64,000 bases of DNA from assembly GCF_014898055.3 (NCBI RefSeq), contig NW_023605083.1, positions 95,753,483 through 95,817,482 on the forward strand, in the 5' to 3' direction. Positions 36,050-48,330 of the stretch are shown here, piece by piece. Made by a program: the position numbers and the translations under genes. The stretch's first letter is position 1. Each line of letters begins with the position of its first letter. The notes below the pieces were generated by a model. That model was not told the DNA's origin. It did not search any database and saw only the letters and a program-made list of their open reading frames with translations. The DNA comes from Talpa occidentalis (taxonomy: Eukaryota > Chordata > Mammalia > Eulipotyphla > Talpidae).

Positions 36050-36430
36050 GAAGAAAATTATTACCACCTTTTAGGAGAGCTATTTGCCCTACCTACCAAA
36101 AGCCTTCAAACTTGACATTTCCTATAACCAAACAGTTCCACTTCTAGGAATATAACTTAGGGAAATATTGAGGACCTGGTTTTACATTAACTACAAAGAA
36201 TGTTCACTGCTGTTTTTTTATGGTAAAATAATATTGCAAACAAACTAAATAGCCAACAGTGGACATTTGTTTCAAGACCTTATAGAATAACCAAAAAATG
36301 TAATACCATATTGTGACTAAAATAACATCTATTAAAAATATTAAATGATATTGGGATATACCTATGCTATATAAGTAATAAAAAAGCAGCTAATGGAGGA
36401 AAACTTACAATGTAATCCCCCATAATCATA
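36050..36430 (+). mobile_element. Old L1 fragment
   Basis: AACAGTTCCACTTCTAGGAAT, AACTAAATAGCCAACAGTGG and similar blocks match the L1 ORF2 3' region in sense orientation, strongly decayed. A 19-base duplication (AATGCATCAGATATTAG) follows at about 36447-36482. Confidence 0.65.
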
Positions 36431-36714
36431 TAGGAAGAAGGACCTTAATGCATCAGATATTAGCAATGCATCAGATATTAGTGATAGTTATCTTAAGTTC
36501 AGAGATAAGTACTTTTTTTCCTGGAAACTTAATGTTTATACATTGAGTTAATACTGGTTTTGCTTACCACCTCTTTATCCTTTTGTGTTATACCAAAGAG
36601 AACACTTCAGCTCGTTCTTCTAGTATACTAATTGATTTGTAATTATATTCATTCTGAGATTCAGCCATCCTTATTTTAGTAAACTAAAATTTACTTTGAT
36701 CTTTGGTCTAATTT

Positions 36715-37435
36715 TTTTTAATTTTAGTGAAATACACACTAAATTTACCATTTTTAAGTGTGTTTCAATGGCATAAGCACATTCACGCTGATGTGCAACC
36801 ATCACCACCCTCCATCTCCACGTTTCCTTTCATCTTACAAAAATGAAAGCCATTACCATTTATACAGCAATCCTCCATTTCTCCCTTCCCCTGTAAGTCA
36901 CCATCCTATTCACTCTAGACTGTTCTAAATACCACATTAAGTGCAATCATATGGTATTTGTTCTTTCGTGATTGGGTTATTTCATTTCACATAATGTTCA
37001 GGTTTCATCCATGCTCACCAATATGTGTCAGAATCCCTCCCTTTTAAGGCTAATACTCGATTGTGTGTATGGACCATGTTGTATTTGTCTATACCTCCAC
37101 TGATGGACTCTTGGGTTGCTACACCCTTTAGTTATTATGAATAGTGCTGCTGTGAATGTGGGTCTCTTCAAATCTTTGCTTTCATTTCTTTTAAGTGAAA
37201 ACTCACAAGTGGCATTGCTGGACCACTGGTAGTTTTATCTTGAATTTTTTGAGGAGCTGTCATACTGTTTTCATAGTGCCTGTACATTCTACATCCCCAA
37301 CAATGGTACGCAAGGATTCCAATTTCTCCACAGTCTCCCCAGCACTTGTTTCTCTCTCTCTCTCTTTCTCTCTCTCATTAGTCATCTTAATGAACGTGAG
37401 ATAGTTTATTTTATTTTTAATTAATGAAAATTGTC
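36715..37435 (-). mobile_element. Old L1 ORF2/3' fragment
   Basis: In plus orientation: TTATTATGAATAGTGCTGCTG, GTGGCATTGCTGGACCACTG, CATCCCCAACAATGGTACGC and CACAGTCTCCCCAGCACTTG. All are diagnostic of antisense old L1. Contains a (TC)n tract at 37350-37376. Confidence 0.85.
37350..37376. repeat. (TC)n tract inside L1
   Basis: About 13 TC units with one TTTC interruption. Confidence 0.92.
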
Positions 37436-37995
37436 TTGTCTATCTCAATCCATACATTCTTTCCTTCTAAGTTTAGAGTCTTTCTTTCATGGTGCTGACA
37501 TTCCTCCCATACTAGGTGATTACTGATCATGCCCTCACATTGTGCCTTTGTGGAAACCTGTTAGACTCTCTGGTGTGAAGGTGAGCACAGCCTGTGGGGA
37601 AAAGACATGTTGCTGACACTTGTGTTTTGATCTGACTCCAGGATTGGGAGGGATATGCAGGGTTACCAGTGGCTAGTTTCAGATAGTGAAAGATTCAGTA
37701 CCCCATTGGGTTTTGCCAACAATCTGGAAACCCACTCCTGTGTCTCCCGACATACCTTATCTGCTGCTCTTACCTAGAGACAGATGGTAGCATCCCCCAT
37801 AAGCAGTGTCTGGTCCACTGTGGAGAGGGCTTCAGGTGGAGGTGGAGGTTGACCTCTTGTTTTGACACCTCAACTAACAATCCTGTCACTGAGCCTTCGA
37901 CCACCTCCTTCTTCTTTCAGTCATCACTTGCATCTATCTTGAGATGTAGTTTTCCATTTCAATACCATATTCTTTCTATGTCTTAAAGACTATTT

Positions 37996-38333
37996 TTTTT
38001 TTAGATATATATTTTTTTTTAATTTTTTTTTTTTATAGAGGCATGTTTTATTTATTTATTTTATTTGTTTGTTTGTTTTGTTTTTACATGCACTGGGTAC
38101 AGTCAGAAGCACGGGAGGGTGAGAGAATTCACCAGAGCCAGAGCGGGGAGCAGAGCAGGCAGAAGGACCGAAGTACACTGCTGAGGGGAGCAGCGGGCGG
38201 CAGGAGAGGTCTGCGCGCCATGTGGGACCCTCCTCTGGTGGCCGGGGAGCAGCCGGGGAACGAACTGGCGCTGCAGAGGTTGCGGGCAGCTTCGCAACCC
38301 AGCGCTCAACCACTGCGCCACCGGGGAGGCCCC
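37996..38333 (-). mobile_element. tRNA-derived SINE (Rhin-like), young and full length
   Basis: Perfect 17-base target duplication TGTCTTAAAGACTATTT (37979-37995 and 38334-38350). The tail has two T-rich blocks around 38030, and the body is close to the copies at 6180 and 50868. Intact B box on the minus strand with one change (GGTTCG/CGTTCC region). Confidence 0.95.
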
Positions 38334-39440
38334 TGTCTTAAAGACTATTTGTAGATCTGATCCAATGAAGAACCCTATCCTTCTTTTCCAATGTCAGTAT
38401 AGATTTTTAAAACCATCGTTTCTGTTATTTATAGGAATCGGGTATGTGCTCAGTTTGTCATCTTGAAATAGAAAACATTTACTGCTTTTGCTGCTAAAAA
38501 AGAAAGGGATAGGAAGTGTAAATTACTGTACATTAGAAATTAGCACCTAGAAACAGATTGCGCTTAATATAGAAGTTTAGTAAATGGCAACAGCCACACT
38601 ACGAATCAGTGAGCAAAGGAAAATTCTTCAACAAATGGTGGTTGTGTGTAGTTATATACAGTTGCCAACTAGTTGGAATAAATTAAGATGATAGCCTAGC
38701 CTCAAATCATATACCAAGTTCCACATGTGGACCCATGTTGGTAAAAGGCAAAGGATGTGAACACATATATTGGTGTTTGGCTTGGGTGTGTTGAAGAAGA
38801 AGAAGAAATGAAGAAATGTAACAAGGCCACAACAGAACACTGCACAAAGTAATCTTATGAAAAGAGTTTTAGGGAAATTAGTCTGGGAGTATGTGTACAG
38901 TGCACCGCAAAGAGAGAGCTATTGATATCTTTACATGTTCTCAGGAAGCCCAGGTTTTCCTACTTCTGGATTGGTAGTGCTTACCTTTTGGAGGCCTTGG
39001 CCTTCTTTGGAAATCTGACAAACACTTCGGACTCTCTCCCAAGAAAAGGTGGATGTTTGCTGCCACCTGTGTACATGACAATTGTGGAATCCTTGAATTT
39101 CCTACAGCGTATTGAAAGATCCCAAACTAACCTCCCTTTATAGATAGTAGTATATGTTTCTCTCCTTCCTCATATCACCAAATTCTTCAGATACATTTTG
39201 TTCAAAATTTTTCATATTTTCTCTTTCATTTCCATTTCTATTTTCTTCATCATATACTATTACTAGTATATATATATGAAATAATTTATAAATAGTAAAA
39301 AGCATATTACTATTGATATGTGTGTGCTGTTATATGTGTGCATGTATGATATATAATAAATTGTGATATGGATAGTAACACATTTTTATAATATAGACTA
39401 TAGTTAATTTAAATTTTTCTAAGTAAGACATGACTCTCCA

Positions 39441-39713
39441 GCGGCCTCCCCGGTGGCGCAGCGGTTGAGCGCTGGGTTGCAAAGCTGCCCGCAGCCTCAG
39501 CAGCACCGGTTCGATCCCCGGCCACCGGGTGAGGGTCCCACATGGCGCGCAGACCTCTCCTGCAGCCCGCTGCTCCCCTCAGCAGTGTACTTCGTCAGTC
39601 TGCTTGCTCTGCTCTCCGCTCTGACTCTGGTGAATTCTCTCACCCTCTGGCGCTTCTGACTATACCCAGTGCTTGTATAAATAAATAAATAAATCTTTAA
39701 AAAAAAAAAAAAA
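39441..39713 (+). mobile_element. tRNA-derived SINE (Rhin-like), young and full length
   Basis: Target duplication AAGACATGACTC (39425-39436 and 39714-39725). Perfect A box and B box (GGTTCGATCCC near 39508). Pure (AAAT)n plus an A-run of more than 15. Confidence 0.95.
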
Positions 39714-39782
39714 AAGACATGACTCCAAAAGACCCTGTTTGAATTTCCACATGGATCCCATCTCCTCATAATACTACCATTT

Positions 39783-39985
39783 ATCGATGAATTATGACAT
39801 GCCAGGCACTCTGCTAAGCAGCCTGTGTACATTGTATTATCAAACTTTATAGCAACACCACAAGGTATGCACTGTTCCCACTTATAAACGAGGACAGTAA
39901 AGGTCAGAGAGCTTAAGCAGCTTGTCCAGAGTTACCCACCTATGAAGGGACTAGAGATGAGATTTCAACCAGGTGAGACTCCAAA
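39783..39985 (+). mobile_element. MIR element
   Basis: ATGCCAGGCACTCTGCTAAG, CAAGGTATGCACTGTTCCC, GAGAGCTTAAGCAGCTTGTCC and GATTTCAACCAGG are in full MIR order. Confidence 0.9.
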
Positions 39986-40024
39986 GCCTTTCTTCCTTGT
40001 GTCTCTCCTTTTGAAATCACAGAC

Positions 40025-40090
40025 AAATCCCTAACAGAGATTGATGGTGATGGTATTAAATCCCTAACAGAGATTGATGGTGATGGTATT
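40025..40090. repeat. Perfect tandem duplication, 33-base unit, two copies
   Basis: Units 40025-40057 and 40058-40090 are identical; the unit starts AAATCCCTAACAGAGATTG. They lie 284 bases upstream of exon 2. Confidence 0.97.
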
Positions 40091-40373
40091 CATTTCCCAG
40101 GTGGTTTAGTAGAGAAAAAGGGAAGTTGCTGCTGTGAAAATAAGATTCATTTCAAAGAGGAGACAATTGTTCTAATCCCAGCTTGTCACCTCCTTGCTGC
40201 AAAAACCTGCCACTCTCTGCTTCTCTCATCCTTCTCTCTCCATATCTACAATGGAAATGAAATGTACCTCACACTTTTGTAACCATTCTAGAAATAAAAG
40301 TCATGCAAGATGTGTATGATGCAAAATAAGTCATATTTAGCGCAACTCACAAACTAATGCTTCCTTTTCTAAG

Positions 40374-40439
40374 TTTTGCAGTTACGACTTCAACAGAGAA
40401 GGACCCAGGAACAGCTGGCTAACCAAGGCATAATACCAC
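40374..40439 (+). CDS. MYOCD: Myocardin, coding exon 2 (residues 19-40, RPEL repeat 1)
   Basis: After the acceptor ...TTTTCTAAG, 66 bases read in frame with exon 1 as V19-L-Q-L-R-L-Q-Q-R-R-T-Q-E-Q-L-A-N-Q-G-I-I-P40, then one C of codon 41. The donor is GTGAGT at 40440. The segment R27-R-T-Q-E-Q-L33 sits where the first RPEL actin-binding motif (R-P-x3-E-L) lies in the related MRTF proteins. Here Pro is replaced by Arg and Glu by Gln, as in other myocardins. This fits the known weak actin binding and constitutive nuclear location of myocardin compared with MRTF-A/B. Confidence 0.97.
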
Positions 40440-41585
40440 GTGAGTAGCTGTGTCTCTTATTACTCATACATCACCATTGGACCATCCTATCTGAGAGCTG
40501 GAAAGCAGCTCAGGGCACCATGTTTTCATCTCCCATAGAACCTGTCTCAACAGAAATTCCAGACCTTGTATACTCTGCTCAAATGCTAGTCATCTGCGGG
40601 AGCTTCCTTTTAATGATATAGGTTTGTCTAGGTTGTTTTTTTTCTAAACACAATTCATTATGGGCATTCCTCACCTTCTGTTATTTTTAGAATTGGTTAT
40701 AATCACTATTCCTTAGAAGGATCATCACATAATCTTTTTCTCACTTCCTTGGCTTCACTTCCATTTGAGGTGCTGGAACCCACAATGAATTGAATATTCT
40801 CAAGTGTTTCCCTTGTGGAAGAGTGATGAGCAATTCCTTTTTAGCTGTATTGTTGAATTACTGGCCATAATTTGGGTCAAAAAAAAGAAAGATTATTGAG
40901 AAGATATATTTGAAATTTCCTACCAATTGGGAGATTACATCTCTATGGAAGTTGTGTCAATCAAATGCCCATTTGTGTGATGGGATAGAGTACACAGATG
41001 CATTTGTGTGAAATGATTTGTTTTCTGGATTTCCAGAATCAAATAGTTTCTATATGAATAAAATGTTGCTTGGTTGAAATTCATACTCTATTGTCAATGT
41101 AGTTACTAAAAAAGTCTTATGCATAATAAAATGATTTTTATTTTTAATTAAGTAAAATGATAAAGGTTAATTATCATTCATTTTCCCTAATATTCAGCCA
41201 CCTTCTTTCAAGTGTGTAGATTCTCCCATGGGAAAGGGTCAGAGTCACAGTGGTGCCCACTGCTGGCCCAGCAAGGACAGACCTTCACTCCTTAGCTCCT
41301 CTCAGAAAACCAGACCCCAGAGGAATATCCACCCATTGAGAGATTGGGGCAGAGACGGTTAATATCTTCAACCTAATTGGAGAGGGAATATGTGATCTAA
41401 ATTTAGTGCAGAGGAGGCATGTTTACCCAGCACCCAAGGGTATAAGTGTAAAGGCAACCCATGGAGAGAAGAAAGTGTTGCAGTTCCATCGAAGTCAACA
41501 AATTTTATGACAAACCAGACTACATGCAATACTGCATGTAGTCTCTCCTTCAGAGAGACTCAAGATTTTAGGGGGAAAAGTGATT

Positions 41586-41603
41586 AAAAAAAAAAAAAAA
41601 AAA
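41586..41603. repeat. Poly(A) run
   Basis: About 18 A's without a recognisable retro-element attached. Confidence 0.9.
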
Positions 41604-42257
41604 CAGAAAAGTATAATTTAAGGTGTAACTTGCTATCTTCCACAAGAGGGCTTTTTATTTCAGCGTTCTATTCTTTGGCTTTTTTGAAGCAGAAGGAAAG
41701 AGAAAAAGAGGAAGGAAGCAGGATAGAATGAAGGGAAGAATATACACTGATATACACTGGCTGAAACAGGGTTGAGAGCCTCTGCCCCATTCACTTGGTC
41801 TCCCCATGTAGCTGCGCCCTAATTATCCTCCCTGAAATGTCGGTTCTCTTCACAATAGAATTTAACATCTGTGATCTAGTCCATGCCCCATTCTCTTCAA
41901 TGTTAATGACAGTGAGGTTGAGGAGGCCTAACATATTTTTCAAGTGTCCCAAAGCCAGGTTCTAATGTGGTCTTATTTTCTTCAAATTTGAATTGTGAAA
42001 CTTAAATGCATGCTCAATAAAATTATCAGTAAAGTCTCATTTTATTCATAAAATTCGAAAAATTTCAGGCCTACACACCCATTTTAAAACATCATAATTG
42101 CCTAAATTGAAATTTGATGGTCGTGTTAATTGTCCTTATAGCATTATTGTATAGCACTACTGTTTCTAGTTGATCAACAGAAACTCTACCTTTCACCCTT
42201 TAGCAGAATTAGTCTTGAGTTTTATATTAGGTCAAATCTCAAGAGGTAGTCCATAGC

Positions 42258-42299
42258 AAAAAAAAAAAAAAGAAAGAAAGAAAGAAAGAAAGAAAGAAA
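42258..42299. repeat. (A)n followed by (GAAA)n
   Basis: An A-run of about 14, then seven GAAA units. Likely hypervariable. Confidence 0.95.
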
Positions 42300-43139
42300 T
42301 CTTCTATTGTGACAAACCTGCATCACAGAAGAACCCGTGTCTCCTGATCCCTGTATACGGTTCTTTTCTCAGATATTCAGAAGGAATTACTTGCACTTTA
42401 AAAGCACCTAAATTTCCATCCTAAAGCATTTTGTTGCCAAAAAAATAGTTAGAGTTGCATGTGTGAAAATGCCAAGGATAAACCAATGGTTTTAATGAAA
42501 TAACTTCAGGTTCTACATTATAATCTATACCAAGATTGAAAGAAAAATTCCACTAACTTTATAGCAGATCTCACTTCAATTGCACATCACATTGATGGTT
42601 AAATGATAAGGTTTCCCCCTCACTAACTCCAAAGAACTAAATCATATGTAATTTTCAGTTGGCTAGTGAAACTAGTTCAAATGAAAAATTATTTCCTTCC
42701 TTCTTGGGCTTGCTTTTGAAGTTGCTGATGAGTTGCCAGCAACCAGCAACACATTCTCTTCTACAATTCCCCTTAACTATTTATCTTCAACATTTACTTA
42801 CTTCTTATGTGTATTCTGGGCTTGAGTTTTCCCCTTCAGGAGCTTTGAATGAATTTAAGGCACTGTTCCTTGAATTTAGTTAAAGGCAGGTTTCTGAGGC
42901 CAGAACCCCTACAACAACTTTGAGGACAGAAGCCCTGCAGCAACTTTGCACAGCAGGGAAACTGTTCTCAGGCTTGGAGCACAGTCTCAGGTCAGATTCT
43001 AAGATTGTTTTCATGTGGATAATGCCATTTGTAGAACTCACACTTTCAAAATTATCATGAAATCTTAGTGCAACGTCGTCTAGAAGTTAACTTAGAAATA
43101 TTAGTTTAAGAATGTATTGTTTGGATCATTTTTCAAAAT

Positions 43140-43240
43140 GTATAAATATTAAAGTCAGATGTTGTACACTTGAAACTAATATAATGCTATATGTCAATTA
43201 ACCCTCCCTTTGTAAAATGAATTTATTATTTGAACAGATG
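43140..43240 (+). mobile_element. Old L1 3' terminus
   Basis: ACACTTGAAACTAATATAATG and CTATATGTCAATTAA are the common 3' end of old mammalian L1 subfamilies. Confidence 0.7.
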
Positions 43241-43707
43241 CCAAAAACTCTATCTCTAATAATCTCAAAATAGAGATTCTCAACAGACGTCAAAGGGACT
43301 GGCTTCACTGCCCCTCCCTTACCGATTCAAGGCTGCAAGAGGACACCAAGTTTCCCTATTTTCTCTTGACTGAAGGGCAGGAAAATCTCATGCTCTCATT
43401 GGCCTATGGAGGCCAGATCTGTTGATCATTTCTCCTGCAGATTTTCTCCTCCATAACTCTTTTCCTTGGACATCGCTCTCTTGGGTAGCATCTTAAACAA
43501 CATCATTTTATTCCAATCGCTTCAGAAACCTTGGTGCAGAATGATGACCAGCTATCTGGATTAGATGCAATAAATAATTATAGAGTAATTCAGAGAATAT
43601 TTTTGACCATGTGCCATGAGGAAGGCCCTATGGACCCCAGAGGAACCAGACATGATTACCATATAGCAGGAGCCCCAAAGCACCCCTGTTTAATCGTTCC
43701 CACTATT

Positions 43708-43972
43708 TTTTTAAGATTTATTTATTTATGCATACAAAAGCTAGGATGTAGGCCAGAGATGGGGGGGTGAGAGGATTCACCAGAGATGGAGTGGGCAGCA
43801 GGACAGGCAGATCTACTGAAATACAGTGGTGAGGGGAGCAGCAGGCGTGACAGGAGAGGTCTGCTGCACCATGTGGGTCAGCTCCCTGGCCGGGGATCAA
43901 ATTCATGCTGCAGTGGCTGCCGATAGCTTCATAGTGCTGCGTCTCCACCCCTTGTGCCAGCAGGGAGGCCCA
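43708..43972 (-). mobile_element. tRNA-derived SINE (Rhin-like), older type
   Basis: Target duplication GTTCCCACTATT (43696-43707) against GTTACCACTATT (about 43976-43987). Head ends GCAGGGAGGCCC. The ORFs 43718-44146 and 43826-44278 arise from it. Confidence 0.92.
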
Positions 43973-44346
43973 ATTGTTACCACTATTGGGCAAGGTAACA
44001 CCAATACATGGATGTGGGTACCTGGGTGGATTAAAAGAAAGAAACCGCTTTCTCTTTCCCTCTCCCTCTGCTGTTTGAGTGGGGTGATCTATAAGAACCC
44101 ATGGGAGAGTGGAGAAAATCTGTATTCTCCTGGAATGCATAAACAAGATGAGAGAACTGAAATGGATTTTAGAGGACTGGGAATTCAGAGAGGCTGTGAC
44201 TTCTCCACAGAGGCACGGAGAAAGCCACCACTGGCCAGGAGGAAGAAAATGTCTGGGCAGCTTGGTTCCACGGTCTGATCAATGTAAATGATTTTAAAGA
44301 TACGATGAGCTGTCTATGAATGGTGCTGCCTTTATTTGTTTTGCAG

Positions 44347-44390
44347 ACTAATCCAAGCCACAGCAGCCACATACTTACCGCAAAGCCTTG
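44347..44390 (+). other. MYOCD: Candidate alternative (poison) exon, possible MYOCD exon 2a
   Basis: A strong acceptor (pyrimidine-rich tract ending TTTGTTTTGCAG at 44346) is followed 44 bases later by a donor-like G|GTAAAT at 44390/44391. Spliced after exon 2, the hanging C joins AC to give CAC and the next codon is TAA, so translation from Met1 would stop at once. Mammalian myocardin is reported to have an alternative exon 2a with this consequence, leading to initiation at Met80 in smooth-muscle isoforms. The site is in the right intron. I have no transcript evidence, the donor could lie elsewhere, and I cannot recall the published exon sequence for comparison. Confidence 0.45.
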
Positions 44391-44897
44391 GTAAATCCTT
44401 GAATTCTGTGATACTTCTCCTGAATAGCAAGAAGAATGACTGGGGCAATTCCTGTGCCCACACCACATGCAGCTTCATATAGTTTTGAGAAGTTTACTGG
44501 GCAAAGTCTTTCTTCCTGTTCTCAGTGCATTCGTCTGACTTGGCTTCTCCCACACCCTACCACACACTGTTGGCTGCCTGAGCAGAACACTGCACAAGGG
44601 GGTTAATCCGGCCGCCTCTTCCCTTCCTTCTAACATCTAAAATTCAGAGACAGGAAAAGGTTCCCTGGATTTTTCTGCCAAAATTTTTCTTGGTCAAAAA
44701 TTCTAACTTCTTTCTCCCCCACCCAACCCCCACTTTTCCTTTAATTTTCTGGTTCCTTGCTCCTTAGAAACTAGTAAAGCAATAATTACAGAATAATTTG
44801 AATTTGTTTTGCACCCCTTCTGCTGAGAAATTTCATCAAATTCTCCAAGTGTTTGAGGCAGGTCTTAAATATTGCAGAGTTCCATTAGGAAAATCTA

Positions 44898-44907
44898 CTA
44901 TTTTTAG
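44898..44907 (+). promoter_or_regulatory. MEF2 consensus site in intron 2
   Basis: CTATTTTTAG, identical to the site at 35601 and also outside recognised repeats. Confidence 0.3.
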
Positions 44908-45029
44908 ACTCCTAAGATTATCATTTGGGTACTGAATAAACAATTTATTACCAACCTAAAGAGAATATAATTTCCAAGAGTTATCACTTACTCATAGTTT
45001 ATATCCCTTTTGCTTGGAAGAAAACTATT

Positions 45030-45215
45030 CATGATTCAATATGTCTTTAAAAGCAAGGCAAAGGGAGGACAGGCATTACTAAAACCATTTTATAAGTGGG
45101 GAACTGAGAACACAGGAAGATTATCAGAATTGTTCAAGGTTATACCGAAAATAGATGACAGAGCAAGGACTGGACCCAAATGGATACTTCCCAAATTTTT
45201 AGTCACCTGAGACTT
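45030..45215. mobile_element. MIR fragment
   Basis: AAACCATTTTATAAGTGGGG, ATTGTTCAAGGTTATACCG and GACAGAGCAAGGACTGGACC follow MIR. The ORF here is spurious. Confidence 0.75.
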
Positions 45216-45567
45216 TTCTTTAATTATACTCATCATTGCCATAGATCTTCAATGTGAAATAATTTTGTCTTCTTCCCAAAGAACCCTGTATATATGAATT
45301 ATGAATCCACATGTCTGTTTTTGATTCATGAATGGTGTATAAACTTGCAGACCAGCACTTTTGTGATGAGAACCATTACCAAACCACATCGTCGTGATTC
45401 TAGGCAGCAGCAATGAAAAGTGACAGCTCTATTAGCCACAGTCTTTCTCTGGAGAGACATTTTCTTCAGCTTTTTGAAATACTGAAAATCAACCCAAAAC
45501 ACCCACCGGTGCTCCCCTTTTCATCTCTTAGACTGCCAAGGACCTTAGATTAGGACCCACTAAACTC

Positions 45568-45763
45568 CAGAGCAGAGGTTCTCAAACTGCATGCAATCAG
45601 CTGGAGAGCTTGTTAAAACACAAATCTCTGGGCCCCACTCCCAAAGTCTGGCAAGGTTGTTCTGGGGAAGGGTCCAAGAACTGACATTTCTAACAAATTT
45701 GTAGGTGATGCTGAAAATGTTAGTGTGGGGGCTGCATTTTGAGAACTACTGGTCCAGTTGCTT
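45568..45763 (+). mobile_element. MER5A-like hAT non-autonomous DNA transposon
   Basis: Opens with CAGAGCAGAGGTTCTCAAAC and closes with TTTTGAGAACTACTGGTCC, which are imperfect terminal inverted repeats. The interior has TTGTTAAAACACAAATCTCTGG and GACATTTCTAACAAATTTG in the MER5A order. Non-coding. Confidence 0.9.
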
Positions 45764-47532
45764 CCCCAGAATCCACTTCTTTGATTTTGCCTCTTGGTCC
45801 TTACCCATAATCCTAAAGGTGTGGGGTGCTCTCCCTCCAAGCCTGACTGTGAAGGACCCTGGGAGAGATGTCAGGCTGGCCATAGACAGCCCTGTCTCTG
45901 CCCACCAATACCACATCCCCTACACTGCTGGGGAATCAAGCCCCTCTTCTTAATTAACTGATTTTTCCTTTTTCTGGGCTCCTGTTGGAGACACAGAGTT
46001 AAAGTGGAGAGCAGAAGCCTGCAGGAGGCCTGTTCTTATCTTGAAATCTGTTTCTGAGCTCTAAGTAAGCAAATGTTTATACACACAGCTGACCCAAATT
46101 AGCTGGAGCTGTGGGGACAGAAACAGGAATAGCCCGTAACTAAACTCTGAGGCGAGAACATGAGTTCCCTGGTGAGAAGCGATTCATCTTCCTCCAGGGG
46201 GAATGAGTTAGATGTGTGGCCGACTGAATTTATAATCATATATTAATTTGAGATCACATTGATTTATTTTTTTTTAATTTAGAAATCCAAATTAGTTTTC
46301 CATCTTAAATGTCAATGTCCCTTAAATACAATCTCTTGCCATTTGATACTCCCACGGCTGGCAGCAAAAAAGGTCCTTTATGAAATTTCCAACAAGTCAA
46401 CTTGAGGGGGATGTGAGGGGAGGTTGTGCCTTATAGCTTTTGCTGACCCTCAGGGGAGGTGGTGGCTAAAACCCACATTCTCTGGAGTCATGGAAAAGGC
46501 AAATGTCAACCACAGGGCCATGGTGAAATTGTTTTCCACAGTGTGACCGCAAGCCATGGCCCCATATAACATTCCTAAACCCCAAGGAAAATCCTGTGTG
46601 GTAGAATACAGTTCATACACCTCTTGGCCTTCTTCTCAAGACCTTGCTAAATGAACATAGCTTCTCCCACCCCATGGTAGAAGATCTGTGTGCTCCTGGC
46701 ATCAGAGGACTAGACCACATGAATCATTTTACAGGGAAGTTATTCACACCAAGAAATGATAAATCTAAGTCCTACAAGCTAAGATACCGGAAATGCAATG
46801 TTTCTTAGAATTGAAGAGCCTCAGGGACAAGAGAACCAGATAAATTCCTCCAAAGTCATAAATCCAATTAAAACCAATTGCATTTGGAATGTAAGTGATA
46901 TTTCAAGATAGGTTCATACTGTTCCCTTAGGGTTACTTCTTGAGGAAAGCGATGTTTTGTTGTTCTTAACCACTCAGTAAGGCTTCACTAAGATCAATTC
47001 CTTTTCTGGATTATGGAAATGTCTAAGTCACACCACTATATATCACCCAGTGAACACCAGACAGTATGATAGAGGTGAAGACCTCTCACAACAGATTGTA
47101 CAGATTCACCAGGGCCCACTGAATGCCAGGAAGACGCTGTAGGATATGGTCACCTAGGGAAGCCAGAGTTGTTCTTCAGGACTCCGTCAGTGTAAATTGT
47201 AACTGTGATCAAATGCAGGAAAAGCCAGGCCTCCTTACTAAGGATGGTGACCAGATCCAAGTCAGAGGAAATGCAGGAGTAGTGCCCTAAACCACACATT
47301 TCTCTGACAATTTATCAGAGCTACTGAGTGCGGAGGAGTGGAGGGGTGGGGCTTTTGAAATGGCAGGTTTTGCAGATAGCCCGTGTTAGAATGAAAGGCA
47401 GCAAAGAGAAGCTGCTCTTAAGAGCAATGGAGAGGTGATATTCAAGCAACTACCCTGGAGTCAGCTTGATCCCCAGCAAACCCATCTGAAACCTGTGCTT
47501 AAATATACCATGGTTTTAAGGGCCAGATGAGG

Positions 47533-47597
47533 CATACACATATACACATGCACACATGTATACATCATATGCATGCACACACATACACACATACACA
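47533..47597. repeat. CA/TA-rich low-complexity tract
   Basis: Interrupted (CA)n and (TA)n dinucleotides. Confidence 0.9.
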
Positions 47598-48199
47598 GCC
47601 CCAAATATTATCTGGCCAGTGACCCAGTTTTTATGCCAGCCAACATTTAGATGAATATGTTACTGTCTGTTGCTTGAGAGTGAGCATCTGGTGGAGTAAC
47701 ATTAGAATTCTGCATCATCCAATTCATCGACCTATCCAGATTTACCATTCAGAAAAATATTCCGTGCAACTCTGCAACCTCTAATCAACATTGCCACTTA
47801 AAATGAAAAGTAATTATTTATTTGTTTTGATTACTATTGTAATATGCCAGTTTATTTCAATCACCCACAGAGGTAGCAAGTGCAACAGGTAGCAAATACA
47901 ATTTGTGAATCTTGATTGAGATTGTTCCAGGGGACCAGGAAAACTGAAAAGAAAAATAGAATTTTGCTGAATGGATGTTTTACTCTTTGCTGAGTTCACA
48001 GAGTTTCCTAAATTGACGTGAAGAGGGACCATGAAACAGGGCGGAGGAGCAGTGGCTAGTGGGAAGAATGGAGGCTGACACTCCATCCAGGTTGTTCGTT
48101 GCTGCTGTGTGCTCGGGCCAGTGCCTGTGTCTGCTGGTTGTTCATGTTTTGAACATCACATCTTGAAAGAAGTTAGGTTGTCAAATGACCTAGGCGCCC

Positions 48200-48330
48200 A
48201 ACCCTAACGATGACCCTGGGCAAGTCAACCGATTTCTGTGAAGCTCCATTTTCCCATTTTGTTCAGGGCTGGAGTTGTAATTCACCATTTCCAAGGTCCC
48301 TTCTAGTTCTCAAAGTCTGATTCTGTGCTT
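48200..48330 (+). mobile_element. MIR-like fragment
   Basis: GACCCTGGGCAAGTCAACC, GCTCCATTTTCCCATTTTG and CAAGGTCCCTTCTAGTTCTC follow the MIR core and 3' region. Confidence 0.65.

Larger units (their letters stand above)
11065..40373 (+). other. MYOCD: MYOCD intron 1 (about 29.3 kb)
   Basis: Donor GTAGGG (11065) and acceptor TTCCTTTTCTAAG (ending 40373), with a branch-like ACTAAT at 40352-40357. Recognisable repeats are listed separately. Stretches where I recognise nothing are 11065-13380 (relatively GC-balanced, few repeats, the likeliest place for promoter-proximal regulation), 14300-15470, 16480-17050, 17250-18000, 19000-20360, 23670-24480, 24670-26920, 27110-27920, 28570-31240, 32000-33180, 34100-34820, 35370-36050, 37440-37978, 38351-39440 and 39990-40373. 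These hold AT-rich sequence and a few small duplications. The large first intron separates the first 18 codons from the rest of the protein. Confidence 0.9.

Noticed and set aside
43718..44278. 142- and 150-codon open frames on both strands
   Set aside because: Both run through the SINE at 43708-43972. This family often leaves long open frames because of its GC-rich body.
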